Assembly: GCA_023078555.1 (NCBI GenBank)
Contig: CM041197.1
Coordinates: 2,824,501 to 2,888,500, forward strand
Origin: Ulva prolifera
Lineage: Eukaryota > Chlorophyta > Ulvophyceae > Ulvales > Ulvaceae
Reading direction: 5' to 3'
DNA: 64,000 nucleotides
Numbering within the stretch: position 1 is the first letter of the stretch; every line of letters begins with the position of its first letter. Positions 46,601 to 57,736 of this stretch are shown here, in pieces. The notes under the pieces were generated by a model. The model had not been told where the DNA came from and did no database searches. It saw only the letters and a program-made list of their open reading frames with translations. A program made the position numbers and the translations under genes.

Positions 46601-47643
46601 GCGGCTGGTGGCGGGGCAGCACCTGCAGCTCATTCCCGCGGAGGTCCAGGTGCGACAGCTTCGGCAAAGCAGCCAAGCCGGCCTTGAGATCGTTTGCGCC
46701 CTCCTCTGTGATGCCGCACTGCGCCAGGGAGAGGTTTCGCACGTCCATAGGCGTCGCTAGTGCTCGGGCAATGTGCGAGACGCCCTCATCTTCTAGCTGA
46801 GTTGAGTTCAGTGCGAGGTGGCGGAGGTGACGAAGATGAGACAGGGCCGCGCCCAGAGACGCAGCGCCGTCTTCACCAATGGAATTCGAGGACAGGTCGA
46901 GGTGTAGCAGTGCCGTCAGAGTCGACAAGGCGGCTCCGACGTCCGGCATGTCGTCTTCTGTCAGCGCGTTGTACGACAGGTCAATACGCAACAACGACGT
47001 GAAAGTCGGCAGGAGCGCCGTGAACGCCGCCATCGAGACTCCATGCAGCTGCCGTGACAACGCCAGGATGTGCTTGTCGGAGATGTGGGACCGCATTGCC
47101 GCGTGATGTACGTGCGGTGGCGCTTTGTCGAGCACCACAGCGAGGCTTGTGTACCTGAGGACGCGCCGGGACAATTCAGGCTTGAGATCTGACAGCTGCT
47201 CCCAGGATGTTTGGAGGCGGTCTTTGCAGCATTTCTCGAGGCCAGCCTCCGACAGCACCCCCGGCGTGTTGTTGCCGTTCTGGGACAGGCCCTCTGTGAA
47301 ATACGACGATATCACCTGTCCTAACGCCGCAGCAGCAACATCACCTTTCCCTTTAGAGCTTGTTTCGACTTCCTGTGAGCGCAGAGTACGAAAATAGGTT
47401 CGTAAGCTTGATGCTGCAGGCACGCCGGGCACAATGCGACGCCTTGGTCGTCAAAGTGCAAGGTGATCAACACAGGCAGTGCACCATGCGCATAAATTAG
47501 CAGCATCTCACCTTGTACAGCCGGCAGATGGACGTCGGGAAGCTTGTGCATGCAGTCGACGCACAGTCCTTAGATGTGGATGGCACAATCTCGGAGCCAA
47601 CCTCGGCGCCGTTGGCTCGATGCGATGCTCCGTTCTCACTCAT
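43631..47643 (-). CDS. Leucine-rich-repeat (ribonuclease-inhibitor-like) protein (4 exons)
   Basis: Minus-strand exons: 47643-47512 (ATG start), 47372-46623, 44730-44473 and 44299-43631 (TAG); every junction is phase 0 and the product is 602 residues. The first 130 or so residues are a helical, unrecognised region. From about residue 170 there are tandem repeats of 28-29 residues of the RNI type (LRIDLSYNALTEDDM, LLHLDLSSNSIGEDGA, LAHVDLSDNGLADDGA, LDLRYNALRARGA), a horseshoe scaffold for protein binding. If the 2 kb intron 2 is not removed, the frame stops 16 codons later at 46575. The repeat register runs straight across the junction (LDLRGNELQ to AAGVAKVCEG), which argues for splicing. Exon 2 has a markedly lower GC third-position content than exons 3-4. 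Function beyond binding cannot be read from sequence. Confidence 0.8.
45918..45975 (-). mobile_element. SINE 3' fragment
   Basis: GTAAATCTGAACC and GAGCCATATCCTGAAGAGGA then CATTGCCGAC match the SINE tail-proximal part with substitutions. It lies in intron 2 of the LRR gene. Confidence 0.45.
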
Positions 47644-49157
47644 TTCGCGCTATAGCGATCACCTACGTAGAATTCGCAACACTGGGTCGGAGTAACAAGA
47701 AGGTAGAAGGACGACGAACTGTCGTACGACGAGCTGCAGCCTGCCGAGCTGCAAGCCGCTGCTGCCTTCAAACTGCCAGCGACTCAGAGATTGGCATCAC
47801 AGACGCCATATCAATGAGAGCAGGCCATGGTGCACTGTAAAAGCCCTTGCGTTCGACGCAGAAGCTCCCCGAGTCAGGCGTAGTAGCGCATCACACGCGA
47901 CCGTAGCAGTTTGTGTACGTCCCAGTAGGTCTAATTCTCGATCGGTAGCCTTCTTTGACATCTTACTTCCGGCTGTAACACACAGTGCCGAGTGTTCTGT
48001 ACCAGGTTCCAAATGAATCCATTGACGCACCGCGCGTCCATGGTCTCCATGCGAGACTGTCATGAATGCCATGCGCAGATCCGACTGGCATTACGCGAAT
48101 TCACAAAGACTGGCATCGGCCCACATCAGCAATGATTCTCCATGCTTTTCCCGCAGAGGCAAAAACAGCGCTAACGAGGTGTGTGCTTCCGGGATACGTG
48201 GGTGCATGCTGGCCGGCGCCCGCTCGCAGAGTCCGTGTTGCCAAGTGCACGTCGTACGAGCAATCAACATATTACCTAAAGTCAACGAGGTCTAAAGCCA
48301 CAGTCGAATGTTTGCTCGAGGCTCGCGGTCGTGAGTAGAACTGTAGAAAACACATTAAATCGCCTGACAAATGCCAACGCTGCGAGCCTCTGAGAGCGAC
48401 CTCGTTTGCTGCACGTCGTGCGTGCAACGCCTAGCTGCTTGCCACTGTGGGATCGTTTGTACACTGGGTTTTACATTCAATGTGATGCCGGTCAGCGATC
48501 GGCGTGCGTGTGGCGCAGACGGGCTGTGCAGCACTGCTCTGCAACCATTGCGGTGCAAACTCCTGATCTGCAACGCCTGCCACCCGACAGCGTCTTCACA
48601 TTACCCCGCCGAGGGTCACCCGACCCCAGGCCGTTCACAACTCCATGACTACGGCTTCCTGGTAAGGAGCGCAGAGATCTAGACGAGCTCCTGCGGCCGT
48701 GACATGAGTTGACAGCGCAGCCCGCATCACACACTTCGACGCTGTACATGCTCTGCGGACGGCGGCGAGGTGGACACGCGGGCTTCATCTTGTGTAAACG
48801 AGAGGCCAACCACCCTCGCCGCAAGACGCACACCGCCCGCTCGGAGGCGGTGCCGCTGCGAGACGACAGTGCTGCGCTACCTAGCCTGGAGGTGGCGAGG
48901 CGGGCAGCACCGCGAAAGCAGGTCAAGAACACAACCATGGTGCACTGCAGCGACCTGGCCAGCTGCAGGCCTGGTGCAAAGCACCACACCATCGCTCCCG
49001 TCACACCCACGCGATGCACGCAAAACCCAAAACCCCCCCGGCCCAATTGCAACAAACAGCGCTCACACGTGAGACCGCACGGCCGCCCACAGCCACAGCG
49101 GAGTGCCTGCGGTGGCGGCGTCTGCAGGCGACCGATCCTCGAGGGGCCGTTCGTCAT

Positions 49158-49422
49158 GTAAAGTAAAGTAAATCTAAATTTACTGAGCCGTATCCTATTG
49201 GACATTGACAACTCCGAATGAACGGGACCACATATGCCGAAGGGGTAAACCACCTGGAAACCCCCCTCAGACGACCGTACGCAACTCACAGGGCCTCCTC
49301 CTGTGCTAAGCGAGGTGGTCACGTACGGCCGTTTCGATTTCCCAAAGCGCACGCAGAATCGAACCCACGACCTCCTGAAACGGAGGGGGTAGCTTTTAAT
49401 CCGTCCTCAACCCATTGGACCC
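49158..49422 (-). mobile_element. tRNA-derived SINE, near full length
   Basis: Second long copy. The head on the minus strand contains ATGGGTTGAGGACGG (A box), a CCTCC...GGAGG anticodon-like stem and GTGGGTTCGATTC (B box). The tail is ATTTAGATTTACTTTACTTT. Its intact B box makes it the better candidate for a once-active master copy. Confidence 0.82.
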
Positions 49423-50119
49423 ATGTGGAAGTGTGCCATACCCGCACTGCCAGCGCTCGCCATTTCAAAAAAGTTGTGTAGGTGCTGGCCACTGGGCCAC
49501 TGGCAGGATGCATCCTGGCCAGCACGACGCAAGTGTTGCGCCATGGAACCTAGAAGCCCTTCCAGCCAGCCGATGCTGCACTGGGCTCAGGGCCCATCCA
49601 CAGCTTCGTGATTATTCCGGCCCAGAACGTTCTACGGTTAACCTGTTGACAGGTTCCGGGCCCATCCACAGGTTAAAGTCGCCACATGCTGCGGCCATGC
49701 ATGTAGCTATAGGCGACAGCTGTACTAGTAGCTGCAGTGAACTTCTTGATTGGTTGAACACAACTTCCGACCCCACTGAGCTTGCCTTTTCTCGTGTGAG
49801 CAGAGTTGCGCTACTGTCTGGGGCGTGAGGTCCCAGCGGGGCAGGCCCGCGTCCAGGGTTGTGTGGCGTGGCAACGGCTAGCGCACAGCATGCCCATGCA
49901 TGCACATGTATGTGAAGGCCGAGTCAGGATTGGGTCTTCAACTTGAAGTTGTACAACATGTGTGGTGTCTGCATCGTCTGCCCCTGACCTCTAGATCAGA
50001 TCTGTTCGAAGGATCCGCCTCCGCCTCGGGGCTCTGCAGTTGTTGATGGCCGCGGGCTCGCTCACAGGACGCAACTTGATGAGGGCGTGCCGCCTACTAG
50101 ATACTTACCTTGATTTGTT

Positions 50120-50207
50120 GATCCATGGCCAGGTGCTGTGCTCGTCTCCTTGCAATTGGTCCGGTCCACTCTGATGTGGAGACGAGCACAGCACCTGGCC
50201 ATGGATC
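50120..50207. repeat. Perfect 30-bp-stem hairpin
   Basis: Left arm 50120-50149 (starting GATCCATGGCCAGGTGCTGT) and right arm 50178-50207 are exact reverse complements separated by 28 bp. No coding sequence or known element was recognised around it. Confidence 0.95.
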
Positions 50208-51126
50208 GACCTCTCGGGAGCAGCTCTCGCACACACAGCCGTATTAGTACAGCAGCAGCGCCACACGCATCCCCTGCACCGGCAGAGGTTGGGCCATCGT
50301 GCCCTGCATCATAGTGCAATGCTTGCTCTGAGGGTCAAGTGAATATTGTGAATATTGTGAATATGAACAAGCCCTGACATCCGCTGCATCTCAGCATTGA
50401 CCCGTGTAACGACACAGGCACTGCCGCACTGGCAGCAGTGCGTGCGCAACAGCGGCCGCGCGCACGTTTCATGAAACGTCTCGAGATGATCATCTTCATT
50501 GTGGATCTGTTCCATATATATGTGGGGCGGACCAGTTCAGGCTACTGCTTAAGCGCACTGCAGTGTAACACTCTGTAGTATCACGAAAGAGGGAATGGTT
50601 GTAAACCGCACTGCAGACGCCCGAAGTTTTGTGATATATAGGCTATAGCCTATGGCATATATATGCCATATATACATGCGGCAGCCCTGTAATACGAATG
50701 CGCACACGTCCGGTCGTTCCAGGGCCGGAACCAGCCCTCTACATATAGATCGGTCTCCCGCCATGGCGCCAGCTTTTTGAAAGATGAAGACTGGCAAAAT
50801 CCCGATGGCGAGTGAAGCGAGCGCTCGCTAGCGTCGGTGTGCCCACCAGCCCGAACGGTCTGCCCCATACTATTTGTAGTACATATCCGTTGAGATCCCG
50901 CCCGATATGTACATAGGCATCCAGATCGCTGGGTTTCCTGTTCGCCGCCGGGTTTCCTCGGGCCGGGCTGGCGGTTGCCAACCGCCGGTTGGGGGGACGG
51001 GCTGGCGGATGGGGGGATTTTCACCTCAGAGAAAAATTCAACTGTAGATAGCTGCAGCCGTCTGACCATGGTCAGGGCCCAGACTGGGGCCCCCATGGTA
51101 CCGTACTGGTGACCAGCACTGCCAGC

Positions 51127-51164
51127 AGTGGTCTAGCGGTCGTATCACTGGACTGGCACAGACG
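51127..51164. repeat. tRNA-like fragment
   Basis: AGTGGTCTAGCGGTCGTATC followed by ACTGGACTGGCAC has a tRNA A-box shape (TGGTCTAGCGGT) and about 75% identity with 35296-35327. No 3' half is present. Confidence 0.4.
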
Positions 51165-53569
51165 CCGGCGGCCGTGCGTGCGCAGGGCCCCGCCGCCACA
51201 CCCACCTGCAGGACGAGCGCAGCACTGCCGGGATGCATGGGAGCGTGCCGGGGCGTCCGCGCCAGGGCGACACTGCACATGAAGCCCGGACACGCATGCA
51301 CGCGATCGCGATCGTGTCGGCCGAGGGCGAGTCCCGCGATTAGTACGCGGCGTGGAATCGGTGACTCAGTTGGCTCGAACGTGTCCCACGGGGGCTCAAG
51401 ATTACTGGCGCTCCCGTACTTGCCAACTTTCATTTTCGCGATGGGCACCACGTGTTATCCGTGGCCGCAAGCGTTAGATGCGCCATCGCGGCTGGCCGCA
51501 TGCAGCCTGCAGCTGCGGTTAATTCAAGTTGCGGGTTCAGTGATGGATCAATATTTGCTGATGCGCGGGTACGGCGATCGAATGCAGGGGTGGCCGCTGC
51601 CTTCTGCAGCGGCATGCCGACGTGGGCGAGGTGTAAACAAGTCACGTGGACGAGGTGGCTGCGCGTGGTGGCACGTGTGGACGCCGCCTCGTGGTCGCGC
51701 CGGTGCGTGCCTGCACGCATATGTATATGCATGGATCTGCGCAGATCCAGAGACCCCGAAGCGTGCGCACAATTGTGATCCGGGGGCGATGCACAGATCT
51801 TCGAAGAGTAGACGGGTGCACGTTCTGCTTTGCTTGCAAGTATTCAATGCAGCAAAAGACTCTCTTCCGCATCATCGGCGGCGATGTGTGAACGCCAGAG
51901 GCTCGTCTAGCTATAGGCGCCTCATGCGTGGTCGTACGTGTGGCCATTCAGCGTACGCGTGTCGTGCAGCACAGCTGACCAGCTTCTGCGCCTCCGCAAG
52001 TGCAAGCAGTGTGTGTGTGGTGACGCAGGCAGCAGAAATGTTGAAAAGCAAATGTGTTGGCAGCAGCTGCAGTGCCCAGCCTGCACCAGACTGCAGCAGT
52101 CACTCACGAGCCATGGCAGGTAATCCTTGATGACCCTGCACATGCTGCCTCCTCCACGGCCCTAGCCCCACTCGAGCTCTCTGCAGCCCCAGACCTGGAG
52201 AGCACAGTCACAGGAGTGTCAGCCTGGACGTCGTAAGGATGTTGTTGCAATGGGCACTCCATTTGCGAGGCTCACATGGGGTGCTGCTATAAGGACATGT
52301 CGGTGCTGCAACTGAAGTGGAACATGGTGGGCAGGCTGATGCTCCTTGGGTGTGGAAGCTCCCCAGCAAACGAGGTAGCCAAGGAGGTAGCTGGCTGCGC
52401 TGGCAACCATGGGCTGTAGGGACAGCAGATGCAGATGGCCATCATGCACTGCTGGCAGCAGGCCCCGCATGAGTCATGATGACAGACACGTGAATGCCTG
52501 CACACTTGCCTGCACAGCTTATGATCACAATTGATGCAACAGCTTACAATCACACTGGATGCAACGGCCCATGACGACACTGAATACAAGATCTTACATC
52601 ACACCTGGCCATGCATCCTGCATGCACAGAAACGGCCGCCTTCCAGGTGAGACTCCATGGCGCCTTCCAGGTGAGACTCCATGGCCCCGCAAGAGACGGC
52701 CATGCAGAGGCATGGACTGCACTGCCATTCTGGTGTGGGAGTTGCATTATAAGCTGAAGCCGACCGGCTGGATCTGTCTCGCCTGAGTGCCCTCCTCTGA
52801 CGAGCCCCTCCACTTGGCAACCAGCCGTGCGGCGAACGCATCCCCTCCCCATATATTCTGCAATTCATTGCTACGCCAGGCCTCTTTTCGGGCTCACTGA
52901 ATGCATTGGACTTTGGCGTGGATAGGGTGTGGCAGCGTCACTGATGCACGGCACACTCCCAGTGAGCTTGAGCTGGGCCGCCTGTCGTTGCTGCGATGGG
53001 ACAGTGCCACTTCCATGCTGTCTGGGCCATATATATGATTCTTCAATCCAGGAGTCTCTGCTCCAAGTTGCGAATCGTCCCGTGTATGCACAGGGGAGAA
53101 GCTCAGGCCAGCCCACCGGGCAAGGCATTCAACCACAGAAGCCCTTTCAGAACTTCAAATCGATCTCAATGGCATCGAACGTGTGGCACACAAAACAGAC
53201 TACACGTCGAACAGTTGACTGCATGCTGGAAGCTTTTCGTGACTCTGTCATGTGCACAGTCAATGGCTGCCAAGAATGGGCATGCAGACGGCCTGCAGGC
53301 AAAGCTGTGTGTGTTTGCACGCCACACTTCCACCCTCCTGACCAGCTATTACAAAGGATCCTGCCTGCAACGAGCTCTGACCTGGCAGCGGCCAGCTATC
53401 ATCAAAGAAGCGCCGCAAACCCCCCTTTTGGTGTTGGTGCCACACACCACATCATGTCCAGCATCTGCATCGGCACTCCGCGTCGCGTAGCATCAGTCAG
53501 TCAAGGCCGCAAGAGCCTGGGCCCAGGCCTTCATGACCCCTCCATCATACATGCATGCACATGCCGGCA

Positions 53570-53600
53570 CCCCCCCCCCCCCCCCCCCCCGCCCCCCCCC
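53570..53600. repeat. Poly(C) tract interrupted once
   Basis: Twenty-one C residues, one G, then nine C residues. It is 630 bp downstream of the PH-like gene, with G on that gene's coding strand. Confidence 0.9.
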
Positions 53601-54232
53601 GTGGTCTGCTTCCACCACTGCCCGGACTGCGATGCGGCAAAGTTCTTATCACCCTTCAAATGACTGCTATCAAATCGACCTGCCCCCGACAACATCCCGC
53701 CGCCGTCCTGATCCGGCAAGGCGGGGCCGCGGAACAACGGCACCCGCCAACACAGCGCCGCGGCATGATGAACTCTCAGTGCCGGTTGCGCCGGTGGCTG
53801 CGGCGCTGCGGGCCGGTGCCTGCCGCAGGCCGTGTCAGTGCCTCGCAGGCACAATCAGCCACGCACTCAGCAACGGCTGCAGCGGCTGCGACCCTGCAGC
53901 GGCGCCGCCCCCTGCACCTCCCCGGCCTGCCGCTGCAGCGGCGCACGCGCGGCACGTGCCGCAGCCGCACACTACTCCGACACGGCAACCACCACAGCTG
54001 CATCCTATGCGTAGTATATGAAAAGACAGGACGCACAGCACGCGCAGCAGGAGCAGTGCCGCGCTTCTGCAGTGGTGCCCAGGGCGAGCTCACGCAGCGA
54101 GGCTCCCGGGCAACAGCACTCGCAGCAGCGGTGTCGGCACCGGCCAGAGCACACGTCCATCCCGCGAGGCGGGGCGCGGGCAGTCAGATGCGCAGATGCG
54201 GCTTCCAGCAGGGGGAGGGGACCAGGCGCGCG

Positions 54233-55432
54233 CTAGTCGGTCATGACGTCGATCTGCTGCCGGTCGGCGCCGCCCTGCCAGGCGTCACGCAGCGCGCGGT
54301 AGATGGCCCTTGCGCCGAACGTCGTGAGGCGCAGCTCGGGGTGGGTGCGGTCGGAGGAGAAGATGACGACGGTCGCGCGGCCGCAGCAGCAGACGCGCTG
54401 CGGGCACGAGCCCTGGTACGAGATGTCGCGCATGCGCTTGACGTAGAGGGAGTCCTCCTGGCCGCCGCAGCAACCGCTGCGCGTGTCGATGACCTGGTCG
54501 GTGATGCGCCACTTGGTCGACATGCAGCACAGCTGCACGCACAGGCCTGTGGTGGAGTGTGGTTCACTGATACACTTGGAGAAGCACGTGGCACTGCCGG
54601 ATCATCGTACAAGCACCACCAATGCCGGGCGTGAGGGGCATGCGGATTTTACATGTGTGGGGTATGTGTGGAGGGGGGGATCCAGGCTGTATGAGCGGGT
54701 GGTGTCCGCGTGGAGAATAATTGGGGGGGCATTCGGCTGGTACGGGGCCGTTGCGTCGAATCTTATGATCTGCTAGCGGGCGTAACAAAGTGATGAACCA
54801 GCGTACGTGCTACATGCATGCATGCCTCTTATCGACTCAAACTCGTGACATTGCTTGAGCAGCACAGTGCTGCTCAAGCGGAGTATGTATACGGCATTTG
54901 AAGGCACAGCAGGTTTCAGCACGCAACGACATTCGCTGGGGATGGGGGGGAGGGCAGTTGCGGAGCAGCGTGTGACTGGACGGGGTAGGTGCATGCAGAG
55001 CTGAATAATTGTGGTCTGAATGCAATGGAACGAGAAGTACGAACGCCCGGGATGACAGTTGGAAATACTTTCATGCATACCATGTGCAGAGCATTGTTGA
55101 GTCGACGACTGCATTGCACGACGAGCATGGCCCTTTTTCGTGGCAACTGCATGGTGCATCAAGCTGCGAGAGAAGCGCACTGGTGCGAAGCATCCGCAGA
55201 ACCACGGGCATGCGTCCCACGTCGAGCCCTCCCAAATGAGTTGGCCAGGACGCCCCTCATTCCCCTCGCCTATCGGGCCCGCAGCATCAGAGTGTTCGTC
55301 ATCGCTGTGCAACGGAACTTGTGACATCTCCATGTCTTGTTCAGTGGGTGCCTGTATGGTCGTCATCTCCATGCCCTGTGTTCCGGGTGGCTGGATGACG
55401 AGCGTGACGGATGTCGTCGTCGTGGTGTCCAT
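54233..55432 (-). CDS. Cys-rich bacterial-PH-like domain protein (2 exons)
   Basis: Minus-strand exons 55432-55181 (ATG start) and 54532-54233 (TAG) join in phase 0 to 183 residues. The first 65 or so residues are Thr/Gln/Glu/Asp-rich and disordered. Then come WDACPWFCGCFAP and LCCMSTKWRITDQVIDTRSG, followed by SLYVKRMRDISYQGSC and RATVVIFSSDRTHPELRL. The order (strand with W.IT...I....G, then V.RM.DI, then a VVIFSSD strand and an FGARAIYRALRDAW helix) resembles the compact bPH fold found in small protist proteins. Cys pairs in the first half could bind metal or be palmitoylated. The family call is from pattern memory, and no cellular role can be given. Confidence 0.65.
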
Positions 55433-57736
55433 TTGGATCGGTCGAGCGGGGTCTTCCTAGATGACACCTGCACCAAGCAGCCAGTGAAACGGCTTGTATT
55501 ATCGCGAGATATCTCGCGTGAACTATCTCACGTCTTCGGCCTCACCATGCTCATCCGACGCTGTCACTTCTGCGACACAGCTGCCCGTGGCTCAGAGGCC
55601 TACACGGAAGCCTACACGATGTATCGGAGCGGCACGCAAGACCACATATTGACAATTTCAACTCATGTGTAACATTTAAAGCTGTTCGCCCGTTGCGTAT
55701 GTGATTCCGAGGACAGGGGCATCACGTACAAGGTGAGGAGCAATCCAGCGGCGAATAATGTATTGCACAGCATCGCATGTAGCTGATGCAGAGGCATAAA
55801 GCAAAACAAATCATCCCGGGACAAATGATGGAAGGCGTGGAACTCTCTCAGGCGACAGTGCTGACAAGCATATGTCCATCTTAAATTGGACACGGTCTTA
55901 CAAACACGAGCCTTTGCATGTCATTGCACATCATCAGCCGGTTGACCTTTTTCGCAACCTGACCTCTTCTAGTCGCTGCACGGTGCAGCATGTCCCGACT
56001 CACAGAGACAACGATCCGTGGGTGCAGGCGTTCGTCAGACGAGAAAGCTCGCGCGTTAGCAGTACCTCAGTGGCAATCGGAGTCAACTGTGCAACATTTA
56101 AGAGTGTGTCCGCACCTGTGTTCACGCAGGAGGGTTCGAGCGATGATTGTTGATATTGTTTGGGCTGGAGCATACACGCCGACACTTTTCAAGCTAGCCA
56201 GGTAGATATTCAGTCACTTACAGCATAGAGCAGGCACAATCATCTAATTATAGTGTCCAGGGCTGCGCTCGTGGCCTTCCACTCGCCGGTTGCATGACGC
56301 ATCTTCGAGACAGCGGGACTTGATGTCGAAGCGGGTCAGCTGCCCTTCAGTGCAGAACGCGAATTGGGCATTCTCTGGAGAGGCATGATGCAAACCACGT
56401 TGTAGCCCTACAACATCAACAGGCAGAATGCAGATAACACATGCCGTGGGCCTATCGCCATGCCATCTGAAGCAAGAGCTCCACAGGGCCTTTTTTTCCT
56501 ATGTGCATATGCCACGGGTGTGCACTCAGCATACCTGTGCACAGCTCCAAAGAGGCATGAGCTTGCAGCACAAAGCAAGGCAAGTCAACGGCACTGCCTG
56601 CACGCCAACATTGGCCCGGCATGGACAGTCCACAAGGTGGTTAACAAGGTATTGAGAATGCTTATGTGCCACAGGGCCTGGTGAACTGTTGCGTGCCGCA
56701 GATGGCCACCCCAGTGCCTCAGGCACCACCCCTTCCACAGTCAGCGACAGCAGGCATGCCATGCAGGGGCACTCGAGTGCTGTGCTGCCACAGCCCCGAC
56801 GGCTGTTCGCTACAGCGCCACAGAGCACATTGCAGCTGTCCAGAGGCTACACCAGAGTTCCACACAGCAGCGACCTTGCAACACACAGCAGCGACCTTGC
56901 AACACACAGCAGCGACCTTGCAACACACAGCAGCGGCCTTGCAACACACAGCAGCGACCTTGCAACACACAGCAGCGACCTTGCAACACACAGCAGCGAC
57001 CTTGCAACACACAGCAGCGACCTTGCAACACACAGCAGCGGCCTTGCAACACACAGCAGCGACCTTGCAACACACAGCAGCGGCCACATCTACGGAGCAC
57101 AGAGGAGCCGGCATCTGCGGGGCAGCCCCTTCCACAGCCGCAGGGCGCCGCTGGCCCGTCTCTGCTGCTGCACCGGGCCGGCCGATCCCATGGCAACCAC
57201 AGCCTTGACACACATCCACGCACGCCACCTCTTCTCCTTCGGACCGACACCTCTCCTCCAGGGCAACGCATCAGAGCGCGATCTGGCAGCACAGGCCAGA
57301 GAAAGTCGGTGGCACCCTGCTGAGTTGCAGACGCTAACAGCGTCAATCAACCCGACATCCCGTGGCTGGGCTCGTTGGCGCCATATCCACCACACCATGT
57401 TCGAGCAGGTCCATGCTGCGCTGCATAGCTACGGTCGCGGCGGAGCAAGATGCTAGGCACAGCGCCTCAACTGCGAGGAGCCCGCATTCAACCATCATCC
57501 CATGACAGCGCAGACACTGTACCCCCCCGTCTCCCCCCGGGGCCGCGGGCAGAGGCCTGCGCCACGGAAATACCTCAACTGACGACGACTGAGCAACGAC
57601 TGAGCAATCACGCCTGCGCGACGGGAACTCGACTGAGCAGCGCCGCATTTGCGGAACACAGCGGGCGCTCGACGCAGCACCTCACGCCCCCCCAGCTGAC
57701 GCGGGCTGAGACAGCGGACTGTCTGAGGAGCGCACA
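55433..57736. other. Intergenic interval between the PH-like gene and AHA1
   Basis: No gene is supported. The interval contains the 21-bp satellite at 56861-57085. The remainder shows only short frames on both strands. Confidence 0.6.
56861..57085. repeat. 21-bp tandem satellite, about 10.7 copies
   Basis: The unit begins CACACAGCAGCGACC and ends TTGCAA. Units at 56924, 57029 and 57071 have GGCC instead of GACC. Because 21 is a multiple of three and no unit contains a stop, all six frames stay open and give seven-residue periodic translations. These frames explain the 180- and 255-codon ORFs here, which are not called as genes. Confidence 0.95.

Larger units (their letters stand above)
47644..54232. 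other. Intergenic interval, no supported gene
   Basis: This 6.6 kb stretch runs upstream of the LRR gene to downstream of the PH-like gene, and should contain the LRR promoter. Open frames of 286 and 318 codons (48492-49352 minus, 51174-52130 plus) overlap repeats and look like no protein I know. Recognised contents: a SINE (49158-49422), a 30-bp-stem hairpin (50120-50207), a cluster of AT-rich palindromes near 50630-50690, a tRNA-like fragment (51127-51164), a tandem 24-bp pair at 52641-52686 and poly(C) at 53570-53600. Confidence 0.55.

Noticed and set aside
49340-49422. Functional tRNA gene on the minus strand
   Set aside because: A- and B-box-like motifs exist but there is no complete cloverleaf with an acceptor stem, and the sequence continues into a repeated body shared with 31493-31757, so it is a SINE head.
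51174-52130. 318-codon plus-strand open frame
   Set aside because: Composition is intergenic, no recognisable motif, and it runs through a tRNA-like fragment at its 5' side.
53555-54634. 359-codon plus-strand open frame
   Set aside because: Antisense to the PH-like exon and starting in a poly(C) tract. The minus-strand reading has better coding sense.
56874-57085. CRISPR-like array
   Set aside because: The repeat is a continuous 21-bp satellite with no spacers, in a eukaryotic intergenic region.
56689-57456. 255-codon plus-strand open frame
   Set aside because: Produced by the stop-free 21-bp satellite; flanking sequence has no coding pattern.
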